This document shows positions 51,851-60,965 of a stretch of 64,000 nucleotides of DNA, in pieces; the stretch's first letter is position 1; each line of letters starts with the position of its first letter. Source of the DNA: Candidatus Melainabacteria bacterium (lineage in GTDB: Bacteria > Cyanobacteriota > Vampirovibrionia > Obscuribacterales > Obscuribacteraceae). Under the pieces are notes generated by a model that was not told where the DNA came from, made no database searches, and saw nothing but the letters and a program-made list of their open reading frames with translations. The stretch lies in assembly GCA_016716405.1 (NCBI GenBank), contig JADJWK010000004.1:558001-622000 (forward strand), read 5' to 3'. The position numbers and the translations under genes are program-made.

Positions 51851-53722
51851 CTATCGAACCAGCCTGCCGGAGGTGAGGGTCTCGCGCCCGATCAGGCCGA
51901 CATCACGAAGGAGCTGCGCCTGGGCGATATTGAAAGTGATGATCGCGTCTGCTTTGTTGACCAGGGCGCTGGTGAAGTCTCGCTGAGCGTTGATCACATC
52001 GATATTGGTGCCGACGCCGTTCGCCAGCCGCACACGAGCCAGACGCAACTGCTCGGCGGAAGAGAGCACTTCTTTGGTAGCCACCTCGATGAGCCTCTCG
52101 GCGGTCTCGCTGGTGAGATAAGAGTCTCTCACTTCCTGTATGACTTTGATCAGCTCCTGATTGGCCTCGAGCAGGGTCTTTCGAGCGATAGCCCGGGCCG
52201 ACTGGATATTGGCCATATCTGGAATTCCGGAGCCGGCGAAATTCCAGTCCAGCTGTATCCCGATGTTATAGGACTTGCGAATCTGGCGGGAGACCCTCTG
52301 GGGCGTCTGCAATACTTGCCCGGCAGGCAGGACCACCCGACCGCCGCGGCCACCACCACCGCCACCACCGCCAAACCCGAGCGAGCTGTTGTCCGCGGCA
52401 AAAGTCGCCGTGCGGCCCGCTTCGTCTACGATGGGAAATTGCAGGGGAGGTCCGGCCACAGCTACAGTCTGATAGCTGGGATCGGTAAATGCGTACTGCC
52501 TGGTCAGGGTAGCACCACTACCGGTGACCGTCCCGAAAAAATTGAGCTGCGGGTAGAGCGGCGCCGCTGCCACCTGGATATTGCGCCGGGCAGCCAGGCG
52601 GAGGAACTCGCGGTACTTGAGCTCAGGCCTGTTCTCCACGGCTAAATTGATCAGCCTGTTTATCCCGACCTCGGGCTCGAGCAGGCGGACCTTCTTGACC
52701 TGGCTCTCCACCGAGAGGAGGTTTACCGCGCTGTTGAGATTGAGAGTGGTAGCCAGATCCACGGCCGCCCGCCGGAGCGCCACCTCTTGCTCGAGCAGAG
52801 CCTGCTGGTCCCGAGCCAGCTGCGTCTCCGACTGGAGAACCTGAAATCTGGTGCCGGTCCCGGCCTTCTCGAGCTGGCGGTTGAGATTGACCTGAGCCTG
52901 GGAGACATCGACCGCTCTGGTCTGAATCTCGAGCAAGGCCTCGTTGCGCACCATGGTGTAATAAGCTCGGGTAGTGGCGAGAAGCACATCGTTGATCGAG
53001 CCCTGCACCTGCTGTTTGGCGGCGCGAAATTGATTGAGATTGGAGAGCGCACCGAATAAGACACTACCACCACGAAAGCCGAAGAAGTTGAAACCAGCGG
53101 AGGTTGTGACGTTAGGGGTACGGAATTGAACGGGGATGACACCACCGATGAGGCGCGAGCCGTTGAGATACTCCTGCCGGTAGTTGAGCAGGATATTCGG
53201 CATGAAATTACCGAGCGCCCCTACGAACAGCCATTTCTGAGATGTGGCCTGCTCCCGGCTGATCCTTATGGCGAGGTTGTTGCTTATCGAATAGTCCACA
53301 CAGTCTTTGAGGGAGACCGGGTTCGTATAGCTGGCCTCGAGCCGGATGGGAGGCAGCTTGCCTCCTAGCGGGATGAGCTGATCGGGCATCGGCAGGCGCA
53401 ATTCGATGGCTTCTCCCTTCAAGAAGCGTTCGCGAAACTCGCCGGCCTGAGTATTGATTACATCATAGTCCTCCCGGCGAACAGCCGGCACCAGCCCGGA
53501 GTCGGGCGGATTGTCCTGCTGCTTCGCGGGAACCCCTGTCTTCTCGGTGGTGGGCTCCTCCGGCGGATTCTCGAGTCCGCGAAGAATGACCTGCTCGTCC
53601 TTATTCTCGATTTGCCGGCTGTCTCCAGCCTCCTGACAATAGACCGGCAGACAGAGACAGTCGCAAGACAGAGCAAGGGCAGCACCCAAAAGCGCTGAGA
53701 GAAAGCGTATTCGAGTATTCAT
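51851..53722 (-). CDS. TolC-family outer-membrane channel protein
   Basis: 623 residues with a signal peptide. The two outer-membrane efflux protein repeats are visible: SLKDCVDYSISNNLAIRISR, then LLATTRAYYTMVRNEALLEI, and later LDWNFAGSGIPDMANIQSAR with RLANGVGTNIDVINAQRDF. A Pro/Gly-rich stretch (GFGGGGGGGGRGGRVVLP) interrupts a loop in the second half, and the N-terminal linker is long and acidic. It would form the trimeric exit duct for an efflux or type I secretion system. No inner-membrane partner lies nearby. Confidence 0.92.
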   Translation of the reverse strand: MNTRIRFLSALLGAALALSCDCLCLPVYCQEAGDSRQIENKDEQVILRGLENPPEEPTTEKTGVPAKQQDNPPDSGLVPAVRREDYDVINTQAGEFRERFLKGEAIELRLPMPDQLIPLGGKLPPIRLEASYTNPVSLKDCVDYSISNNLAIRISREQATSQKWLFVGALGNFMPNILLNYRQEYLNGSRLIGGVIPVQFRTPNVTTSAGFNFFGFRGGSVLFGALSNLNQFRAAKQQVQGSINDVLLATTRAYYTMVRNEALLEIQTRAVDVSQAQVNLNRQLEKAGTGTRFQVLQSETQLARDQQALLEQEVALRRAAVDLATTLNLNSAVNLLSVESQVKKVRLLEPEVGINRLINLAVENRPELKYREFLRLAARRNIQVAAAPLYPQLNFFGTVTGSGATLTRQYAFTDPSYQTVAVAGPPLQFPIVDEAGRTATFAADNSSLGFGGGGGGGGRGGRVVLPAGQVLQTPQRVSRQIRKSYNIGIQLDWNFAGSGIPDMANIQSARAIARKTLLEANQELIKVIQEVRDSYLTSETAERLIEVATKEVLSSAEQLRLARVRLANGVGTNIDVINAQRDFTSALVNKADAIITFNIAQAQLLRDVGLIGRETLTSGRLVR

Positions 53723-53844
53723 CAGGGATTCCACAAATTTGCCTCTTCTAAAGATTACGTGGAAACACCCCGCTTGTCGTTAGAAGAAATTTGCTTTCGG
53801 ATGGGAACAAACCGTCCGATGAGAGCATCGTCTGCGCGCCAAGA

Positions 53845-54408
53845 TCATTTGACGAGTTTTTGAACGGCCTTGAATTCCTCGGTGCCGGACCGAACGAGCA
53901 TCTCGAAAAGCGCCATCTCCACCGAGGAAGGCACCGCTCCGGCCCCCAGTATTTTGTCGATCCCGGCCCTCTTGTTCTCGGGAATCCGGCTTTCCACAGC
54001 GTCGGTAACCAGATGAACGCTGTATCCCCGGTGAATCAGGTCGTGGCAAGTCTGATTGACACAGACATGGGCTTCGATCCCGCAGACGATCACCTGCCTG
54101 CGCCCGGAGTCGTCCAGCCAGCTCATGAAATCAGTGGCTCCGCAACAACTGAAACAATCTTTTTCAAATTTCCTGGATCCGGAGAGCTTCTCGAGGGCGT
54201 TCTTGACGGGCTCGATTGTGGAGCCCAGCCCGCGGGGATACTGCTCGGTGACGACCACCGGCACCCCGAGAATCCCGGCACCCTCGATGAGGACGGCGAT
54301 TTTGCGGCCGAGCTCCGGAAGACCGGGCATCACCCTGACAAATGCCTCCTGGACATCGACCACCAGCAAAACGGTATCTTCTCGATGGAGCAAACGTGGA
54401 TGTCTCAT
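53845..54408 (-). CDS. Isochorismatase-family cysteine hydrolase
   Basis: 187 residues from ATG 54408. The triad is readable: Asp in LLVVDVQEAFV, Lys in SRKFEKDCFSCCG, and Cys in VCGIEAHVCVNQTC. The substrate may be an amide or enol ether, as in YcaC or nicotinamidase relatives; it is undetermined. It diverges from the radical SAM gene. Confidence 0.92.
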   Translation of the reverse strand: MRHPRLLHREDTVLLVVDVQEAFVRVMPGLPELGRKIAVLIEGAGILGVPVVVTEQYPRGLGSTIEPVKNALEKLSGSRKFEKDCFSCCGATDFMSWLDDSGRRQVIVCGIEAHVCVNQTCHDLIHRGYSVHLVTDAVESRIPENKRAGIDKILGAGAVPSSVEMALFEMLVRSGTEEFKAVQKLVK

Positions 54409-54452
54409 ACAGATGCTAGTATAGAAGATCCGAAATGAATGGATAAAACACA

Positions 54453-55580
54453 GTGCCTCCAATCCTTTCCAATTACTACCTGACCTACAAATGCAATTCC
54501 CGCTGCACTTACTGCGACATTCCGGTGAAGCCGGCCAATATCGGCATCAAGGAAACACCCCCAGAGGTGATTATTGAAAACCTCCACGCTCTCAAGCGCC
54601 TGGGGGTCAAAGTAGTGGACTTCACAGGCGGGGAGCCTCTTGTCTACAAATATCTCCCGGAGGTTCTGAAAGCCGCCAAAGAGATCGGACTCTATACCAG
54701 CGTTGCCAATACAGGCACTCTCTATCCTTACAAAGCGGAGCAACTCAAGGGACTGATCGACGACCTGAAATTCTCGCTTTCCACCATCGATTCGGACGCT
54801 TACCACAAAGAGAGAGGCATCAACGGCTTCGCCAAGGTAATCGAGAGCATCAAGATAGCCAAGAGCCTTGGTGAGCAGCCCTCCATCATCGCCACCGCCA
54901 CCCCGGAATCCATAGGCTCTATGGAAGACGTCATCGGTCTTGCCCAGGAGCTGGGAGTAGTGGTCCTTCTCGGTCCGGTCTTCGACTATTGCGACAACGA
55001 GCTCTTGCGCTCCGAGGGAATCAAAGAGATCCACCGCCTTTCCCATTACGACAATGTCTGCGTCAACTGGGCTTTCACCCAGTTCTATCTCGATGGCGGC
55101 AATCAAATAGACAAGCCCCGGTGCCGGGCGATCTCTTCCACCATCGTCATCTCGCCGGATGACCACCTGCTCCTGCCCTGTTATCACATGCATGACGAAA
55201 GGCTCAAAATCAAGCACGAGGACGGCCGGTCCAACCTGGACGAGATCTGGAAGAGCATGCATGTCCAGCAGAGACGCAAGGAGGAAGGCTCCTGGGGCTT
55301 CTGCCAGGGCTGCACCATCTGGTGTTATTTCGAGACCTCTTTCCTCTGGCCGCCGGACAAATATTTCCTGCTCAATCTCAAGAGCAAAGCCCGCTGGGGC
55401 ATGGAAAAGCTCAAACAGCACCTGGAGGCTCGCACTTCCCTGAAACTCACCCGAAAACTCGCCGGGGACAGGGACAAGATTCTCACCGCCATCTCTGCCA
55501 ATCCCCTGAATCAACCTGTGATTCAATCGGTTAGTCCACCGAAACCCCTTGCTCCTGCAGGGAAAAGCGAAGAGAGCTAG
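54453..55580 (+). CDS. Radical SAM protein with SPASM-like C-terminus
   Basis: 375 residues from GTG. The 4Fe-4S motif is YKCNSRCTYCDIP (residues about 12-24). FTGGEPLVYKYLPEVL is the GGE SAM-binding motif. The C-terminal part has Cys in CRAIS, LLLPCYH, and FCQGCTIWCYF, as in SPASM/twitch auxiliary-cluster domains. It begins radical chemistry with SAM; the substrate is unknown. A Pro-rich tail ends the protein. It stands upstream of tRNA-Ala. Confidence 0.9.
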   Translation: MPPILSNYYLTYKCNSRCTYCDIPVKPANIGIKETPPEVIIENLHALKRLGVKVVDFTGGEPLVYKYLPEVLKAAKEIGLYTSVANTGTLYPYKAEQLKGLIDDLKFSLSTIDSDAYHKERGINGFAKVIESIKIAKSLGEQPSIIATATPESIGSMEDVIGLAQELGVVVLLGPVFDYCDNELLRSEGIKEIHRLSHYDNVCVNWAFTQFYLDGGNQIDKPRCRAISSTIVISPDDHLLLPCYHMHDERLKIKHEDGRSNLDEIWKSMHVQQRRKEEGSWGFCQGCTIWCYFETSFLWPPDKYFLLNLKSKARWGMEKLKQHLEARTSLKLTRKLAGDRDKILTAISANPLNQPVIQSVSPPKPLAPAGKSEES

Positions 55581-55629
55581 AATCGAGCCGGCAGGCGTAT
55601 CAAGCGCTTAATTCTTTCTGCAATTTCTT

Positions 55630-55657
55630 TTGCAAGACCGTCCGGATCTGGTATATA
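55630..55657 (+). promoter_or_regulatory. Promoter of tRNA-Ala
   Basis: TTGCAA (55630-55635), 16-base spacer, TATATA (55652-55657), leading into the tRNA 13 bases on. Confidence 0.6.
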
Positions 55658-55670
55658 TAGAAGACCGCAA

Positions 55671-55746
55671 GGGGCGTTAGCGCAGTTGGTAGCGCGCTTC
55701 AATGGCATTGAAGAGGTCACCAGTTCGAACCTGGTACGCTCCACCA
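55671..55746 (+). tRNA. tRNA-Ala (anticodon GGC)
   Basis: GGGGCGT pairs with ACGCTCC (one G-U). The D-arm, the anticodon arm CTTCA-ATGGCAT-TGAAG with GGC at 34-36, and the T-arm (CCAGTTCGAACCTGG) are regular. CCA is encoded (55744-55746). Confidence 0.97.
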
Positions 55747-55768
55747 ATTTTTAGATCCATTCGATTGC

Positions 55769-56561
55769 TCATAGATCCCCATCGATCAACTGCAATCCGG
55801 GGGGCGGCGCCGGCAGGCGGCGAACCACGGTCTCGATGCCGCCATCGTCGCCGAGCTCGAATACCCTGTAACCAGCCGCTCTCTCGTCGATAGTCAGTCC
55901 GGTCGCGGTCGCCCGGAACTGGACACAGCTCGAAGGGCTGGCATAGAGCCGGACGTTTTTCCGGCGGCTCTCGAACTCCTCGTGCACATGCCCCCAGACA
56001 ACTGCTTTCACCCTTTTGCAGGTATCTAATAAAGCGAAAAACCGGTCTGCGTCCTGGAGCATCATCGGGTCGTGACGTTCGGGCCTGATATTGACCGGGT
56101 TGTGATGCAGAAAAATCATGATATTCGGCTGCTCCGTCTCGCCAAGCTCCCGGGAAAGCGCTTCCAGCTCCGCGTCTGAGAGAGCGCCCTCGCAGCGTCC
56201 CTCGAGCCGGGAATCGAGAAAAACCAGGCGCCAGGCACCCCTGGCGAAAGACCGGCTCTGCCGGATCCGGCCGGAGCGGGTGAGAGGCTCGTGCATGAGC
56301 CCGGTGTCGTCGTGATTGCCGGGAATATAGAAGACCGGGCAGGGCAGCCTGGTCATGAGCTCTCCCAGATGCCCGTAAGACTCTATTGTCTCGTCCTGGG
56401 AAAGATCGCCCGAGAGCACGGCGAGATCAAGGTCTTTTTCGCAGGAGGCCAGCTCCAGGACACTTTCCAGGCTCTCATAAGTGTTGACGCCTTTGAGCCT
56501 GCCGGATGAGGGATCGGCGAAAAGATGCGTATCGGTTATCTGAAGGAGCTTGAGGGACAAA
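55769..56561 (-). CDS. Calcineurin-type phosphodiesterase, CpdA-like
   Basis: About 263 residues from a TTG at 56561 (the frame extends 14 codons further upstream). The metal-ligand motifs are in order: LLQITDTHLF, VLSGDLSQDE, IPGNHDDTG, FLHHNPVNI and VWGHVHEEF. These fit the CpdA/Icc class that can hydrolyse cyclic AMP, with two metal ions. Cytoplasmic. The substrate cAMP is inferred from the family only. Confidence 0.85.
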
Positions 56562-56619
56562 TGGCACCGGCAAGCTGGCAACGAAAGATATAGAATTAGT
56601 ACCACAACGACGAACGCCT

Positions 56620-57486
56620 ATGCTCACCAAATTCCCCGCACTGATCAAGTATTTTCCCTTCGTCATGATCGCCATGGGTCTGATTTTCATGCTCATGCAC
56701 GCCGGGCGTGTCATTCCGGCAGCCATCGTTTCGATCGTCACCCCGGTTAAGCACCCCACTCAATTTACCTTCGACACTTATGACAAGCTGCTCCGCAAAT
56801 ATGTTTCGGCAGACGGATTGGTTGACTACACAGGGCTCAAGAAAGATCCACGACTGGGTGAGGCCGTCAAAGAGCTGGCAAGAATGGCCCCGGACAAGCT
56901 TTCTTATCAAGGTCAGGTCTGCTACTGGATCAACGCCCATAACCTCCTGGCGCTCAAGATCATCTGCGACCGCTACCCGATCAAGTCCACCGCGGCCCTG
57001 GATGTCGACATGTCGGCCCGCAAATTCGATGTGGGCGGCGAAGTCCTCTCGGTACAGAAGATCTTCCGGCTCAAGATATTTCCCCTGCTCAAGCGCAGCT
57101 CCGCGGTCCCGGAGAAAATTTTCCTGGTCTGCGCAGGCTCGGTCTCCTATCCCCCTCTCACCGACCATGCCATCGAGCCCGACGGGCTCGACGCCGACGC
57201 CAGGGCGGCTGCTTACAAATACATCACCAATCCAAAGAACGTCTATTTCGACAATGACCGGGGCATCTTCTATATCGCGCCGCTTCTCAAGCGATACGAG
57301 CCGATATTGAGCCAGGTGGGCGAGACAGCCCACGGCTTCGCGGCGCTCTATATGCCGTCGGACAAAGCTCCGGATATGACCGACATTATGATTACCAGAT
57401 CGTTTTTCAAGAACGTAGACTTGAGGCTGAACGACAGGGCCGCCTTCAAGTCAGAGCCGCAAGTAATAGACGATTTGATGAGATGA
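56620..57486 (+). CDS. DUF547 protein
   Basis: 288 residues with an N-terminal membrane helix (YFPFVMIAMGLIFMLMHAG). The DUF547 body has TYDKLLRKYVSADGLVDYTG, VCYWINAHNLLALKIICDRY, and FLVCAGSVSYPPLTDHA in place of the usual HxxINCAS-like part, with a Cys. Its function is unknown. Stop overlaps the amidase ATG. Confidence 0.86.
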   Translation: MLTKFPALIKYFPFVMIAMGLIFMLMHAGRVIPAAIVSIVTPVKHPTQFTFDTYDKLLRKYVSADGLVDYTGLKKDPRLGEAVKELARMAPDKLSYQGQVCYWINAHNLLALKIICDRYPIKSTAALDVDMSARKFDVGGEVLSVQKIFRLKIFPLLKRSSAVPEKIFLVCAGSVSYPPLTDHAIEPDGLDADARAAAYKYITNPKNVYFDNDRGIFYIAPLLKRYEPILSQVGETAHGFAALYMPSDKAPDMTDIMITRSFFKNVDLRLNDRAAFKSEPQVIDDLMR

Positions 57487-59441
57487 TATCCAGAATTACC
57501 AAGCATTCCCTCGCCAGCCTATCCATACTGACCCTGATGCTGCAACCGCAAATGGTGCTCGGCCAGGCGGGTCCGGTTCAGAATCAGGCAACGGAACCGG
57601 TGCTCAAAGGCGCAGAGGGTCTCTATATAGCCTATCCCAAGAACGGCAGCAAGATAGGCTCCCGGGCCACCTTCACCATCGGCACTTCCACTCCCGGCTC
57701 CCTGGTCAAGGTCAATGGCGAGCCGGTGAAAACCAATAAGAGCGGTTTTTTCGCCAGGGTGATACCGCTCTCTTACGGAATCAACAAGATCCGGGTCACG
57801 CAAGAGAACGGCGAATCAAGAGAGCAGGTCGTCACGGTGGAGCGACCGAGCCCCAAACCACCTGTCTCTGCCAGCCAGTGGAAGATCGATCAAGCCTCCA
57901 TCGAGCCCCGGATCAATCAGGGACTTTCGGTGGGCGACCTGATCCTCTTTCGGGCCCATGCCACCCCCGGCGGCACCATGACAGTGACCCTGGCAGGCAA
58001 GACAATCCCCCTGAGCCCGGCGGAGCAGGTGCGAAGCGCTCGCTCGAGCAAAGGGAAGAGCACCAGGCAGGCGGCACCGGCAAGCGATGTCAATTTCGGT
58101 CTCGCCGTGGCTTACGGCAAAGTCTTCCAGCAGATTCCCCGGGGTGCTGCGGATCTCTATGTCGGCTATTACAAAGTACAGCCCAATGACGTTTTTCGCG
58201 ATGCGCATCCACGCTTCACCCTCAAGAAGGATACCCGGGTCCTGGCTTATGACAGCCCTGCCAGGCTGACCGTGGTGCATCAGCCCTATGTCGCCCAGAC
58301 AGTCAATCCCGAGACCGTGGTCCGAGTCTCCCCGGGCAAAGCCAGGCTCACCCCTCTGCCCCGGGGAGTACGGCTGTTCATAGACGGCTGGCAGGGCACC
58401 GACTTCCGCTGTCTGTACGGACAGAACAAGCATGTCTTCGTCGATACCAAAGATCTGATCTTCGAGGCAGGCAATATGGTCGCCAGCGGGCCGCCGCCCC
58501 AGAGCCCGGTGCAGACTATAAATATCAGCCGCGATCTCTATGGCGATGCCGTTGTGGTCCCCCTCAATCAGAGACTTCCCCTGGAAGTCGAGCAGAGCAT
58601 GAGCCCTAACAAGCTCACTCTCAGGATCTTCGGTGCCGTGGCCGACACCGACTTCGCTTCCCAGCAATATCAGGAGGCCTTCGAAGGCGCCGGAGAGGAA
58701 GCTGGACGGGAAGGTAATCCAAGGGGAGAGGGCCCGGTAGAAGGCATCTCCTGGAAACAGAAAAGCGATGATGTCTACGAGGTGGAGATCCGCCTCAGGG
58801 GCAGCCGCCAGTGGGGCTATTATTGCGACTATGTGGGGAGCAATCTTGTCCTCCATGTAAGGCGTCCCCCGCCGCTATCCCCGGGAGAGTCCCTGGCCGG
58901 GCTGAAAATCTGTGTCGATCCCGGTCATGGCGGACCCCAGCCAGGCGCCACCGGCTGCTCGGGCGTAACCGAAAAACAAGTCAATCTGGCCATCGCCCTC
59001 AAATTGAAACGTCTTCTGGAAGCAAGCGGCGCCACGGTGATCATGACCAGGGTCGATGACCGGGATATCGATCTCTATGACCGGGTGCGCCTGGCAAGAA
59101 GCGCCAACTGCGACATCCTTCTCTCGGTCCACAACAATTCTCTGCCTGACGGGCGGGATCCGAATAAAGAGCACGGGACATCGACTTATTTCTACAATCC
59201 CCAGGCAAAAGAGCTGGCCCGCAGGCTCAACGATTCCCTCGTGGCCACCCTGGGCTTTCCCAATATCGGCGCCCGCTACCAGAACCTGGCACTGACCAGG
59301 CCCACGGCTCTGGTATCAGTACTGGTGGAGATCGGTTTCATGATCAACCCCGACGAATATGAGAAGCTCCTCGACCCGGAAGTCGAGCAGAAGGCGGCCC
59401 AGGCCTTGCTTGCCGGTCTGAAGGCCTATCTCAGGGAATGA
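57483..59441 (+). CDS. N-acetylmuramoyl-L-alanine amidase (Amidase_3)
   Basis: 652 residues with a signal peptide. The N-terminal 450 residues contain a cell-surface-like beta domain (PKNGSKIGSRATFTIGTSTP) and a second AMIN-like section. The catalytic domain (about residues 473-652) has zinc ligands His in VDPGHGGPQ, Glu in TEKQVNLAI, His in LLSVHNNSL, and the catalytic Glu in LVEIGFMINP. It cuts the amide bond between MurNAc and the peptide in cell-wall turnover or septum splitting. It overlaps DUF547 upstream and lies 23 bases before coaX. Confidence 0.92.
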   Translation: MISRITKHSLASLSILTLMLQPQMVLGQAGPVQNQATEPVLKGAEGLYIAYPKNGSKIGSRATFTIGTSTPGSLVKVNGEPVKTNKSGFFARVIPLSYGINKIRVTQENGESREQVVTVERPSPKPPVSASQWKIDQASIEPRINQGLSVGDLILFRAHATPGGTMTVTLAGKTIPLSPAEQVRSARSSKGKSTRQAAPASDVNFGLAVAYGKVFQQIPRGAADLYVGYYKVQPNDVFRDAHPRFTLKKDTRVLAYDSPARLTVVHQPYVAQTVNPETVVRVSPGKARLTPLPRGVRLFIDGWQGTDFRCLYGQNKHVFVDTKDLIFEAGNMVASGPPPQSPVQTINISRDLYGDAVVVPLNQRLPLEVEQSMSPNKLTLRIFGAVADTDFASQQYQEAFEGAGEEAGREGNPRGEGPVEGISWKQKSDDVYEVEIRLRGSRQWGYYCDYVGSNLVLHVRRPPPLSPGESLAGLKICVDPGHGGPQPGATGCSGVTEKQVNLAIALKLKRLLEASGATVIMTRVDDRDIDLYDRVRLARSANCDILLSVHNNSLPDGRDPNKEHGTSTYFYNPQAKELARRLNDSLVATLGFPNIGARYQNLALTRPTALVSVLVEIGFMINPDEYEKLLDPEVEQKAAQALLAGLKAYLRE

Positions 59442-59464
59442 CCGAGAAGAGAAGGACTGATCAA

Positions 59465-60241
59465 ATGGCAGTGCGTGTAGCCGCCGATATAGGAAACTCC
59501 CGGATAGCGTTCGCCGACTTCGAGGGCGATGCCCTGATCAGGAAGTGGCACCATCCCCTTTCGGCGGTGAAGAAATCAGCCAGGGAGATAGCCGATAGAC
59601 GTCTTGCCGGAGAGGATCTGGCCATCTGCGTAAGCTCGGTGGTGCCTTCGGCGACCGGACTGCTCACCGCCATAATGGAAGATGCCGGCATTGCCGTCAC
59701 CAGGCTGAGCGTCGATGAGCAAACGATCATAAAATCCACTTATCCGACCATGGGAACCGACCGCCTCGCCAATGCCATCGCCGGTCACCGGCTCTACGGC
59801 GAGCCCGGCAGGACCGTTGCCATTATCGATTTCGGCTCGGCTACCACCCTTACGGCGGTGGACTCCGGAGGCACGCTCCTGGGCGGTCTCATCACTCTCG
59901 GCCTGAAGACCACTCTCACAGCCCTGAACGCCTCTCTGGAGCAGCTCCCCATACTGTCTCTGGCCCAGAAGATCGAAGCCTGCAAACTCACTGTTTTTGC
60001 CGGCACCACCGAGGACGCCATTCTCAATGGCACGATCCTCTCGCATCTTGCCATGGTCGAAAGCTGGTTGAAAAAATGTCGCGAGCTATCGCAGGAGCCG
60101 GTAAATTTTATCGCCACCGGAGGTCTGGCACATATCGTAAGTGGTGCCCTTCCCGAGGAGATCCTGGTGGATCAGGATCTGACCTTAAAGGGAATCAATC
60201 TCTTTGGGCGGGAGGCAGAGGACCCAGGGGATCGAGCTTGA
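59465..60241 (+). CDS. coaX: Type III pantothenate kinase
   Basis: 258 residues from the ATG at 59465, preceded by GAAGGA. The longer start at 59438 overlaps the amidase stop and is less likely. VAADIGNSRIAFADF is the phosphate-1 motif, PTMGTDRLANAIAG the family signature, and IIDFGSATTLTAVD the phosphate-2 motif; ATGGLAHIV ends the fold. It phosphorylates pantothenate for CoA synthesis. Its last 47 bases overlap a convergent small gene. Confidence 0.93.
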   Translation: MAVRVAADIGNSRIAFADFEGDALIRKWHHPLSAVKKSAREIADRRLAGEDLAICVSSVVPSATGLLTAIMEDAGIAVTRLSVDEQTIIKSTYPTMGTDRLANAIAGHRLYGEPGRTVAIIDFGSATTLTAVDSGGTLLGGLITLGLKTTLTALNASLEQLPILSLAQKIEACKLTVFAGTTEDAILNGTILSHLAMVESWLKKCRELSQEPVNFIATGGLAHIVSGALPEEILVDQDLTLKGINLFGREAEDPGDRA

Positions 60242-60383
60242 AGGAGCGTTCGAGCATTTCTCTGTACTGGGGATTGGTCAGGGCTTCTTCCGAATAGAGC
60301 TCGTCTACCCAGTAGCTCTCCTCCTGACCGTGAAGCTCTTCAATCCGTTTTTTGAGTGATGCCGTAATAACTTCGTCGTGCAT
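60195..60383 (-). CDS. Small hypothetical protein
   Basis: 62 residues, charged and helical (MHDEVITASLKKRIEELHGQ). GAGGAC stands five bases before the ATG. It converges with coaX and overlaps its end, so only conservation would prove it. Function unknown. Confidence 0.45.
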   Translation of the reverse strand: MHDEVITASLKKRIEELHGQEESYWVDELYSEEALTNPQYREMLERSFKLDPLGPLPPAQRD

Positions 60384-60630
60384 TTAGTCCTCAAATCTAG
60401 TGGAACCATCCGTACCACCATTCAGTTTAGTCAGCCGGCATCATTCTTCAAGGCTTGACTTCCCGCCAAAACCCTTACGATTGTTGGGATTGATAATCCT
60501 GCGCCGCTTTGCCAGAACCTAAACTTAAATCCATTGCCGGTTCCATTTGCGCCGCATATAGGATCGGTTATCCGACACAAGAAACTGAACTAATGTTACT
60601 ATTTAGCTATAGAGATTACCCGAGGCGCCG

Positions 60631-60936
60631 ATGTTGAACCTGAAGCTCCGGCTGGAAAAGCTATGCGACACTCGCTCCTGGGTCCGCCTGCACTTCGCCG
60701 ACGGCACCACTCTCACCGGGCGTGTGCTCCGGGTCGGCCACGACTATGTCGAAATGGAGTCTTTCGGGGATCCGGACAGACCCTACGACAACGAGTATGC
60801 CCGTCATCTGGTCCCCCTCAATCTGGTCAAGGTGATCACCATCGAATCCTCGTCTTTCGCCGAGGCCGAGAGGCGCCGCCTTTCCTATATGGCCAGCCTG
60901 GATTCTCCGGACGGTCTCCCGGAGATGGAAAAGTAG
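60631..60936 (+). CDS. Small beta-barrel (Sm-like) protein
   Basis: 101 residues. The strands alternate as in Sm/SH3-like barrels: WVRLHFADGTTLTGRVLRVG, then HDYVEMESFGDPDRPY and LVPLNLVKVITIESS, with the Gly-Arg turn typical of RNA-binding Sm folds. It lacks the Hfq signature (KH). It could bind RNA or protein. The gene is single and divergent from small genes. The assignment is by strand pattern only. Confidence 0.6.
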   Translation: MLNLKLRLEKLCDTRSWVRLHFADGTTLTGRVLRVGHDYVEMESFGDPDRPYDNEYARHLVPLNLVKVITIESSSFAEAERRRLSYMASLDSPDGLPEMEK

Positions 60937-60965
60937 CCCGGGGAAACAGGGCTGAAAAACCGGGA

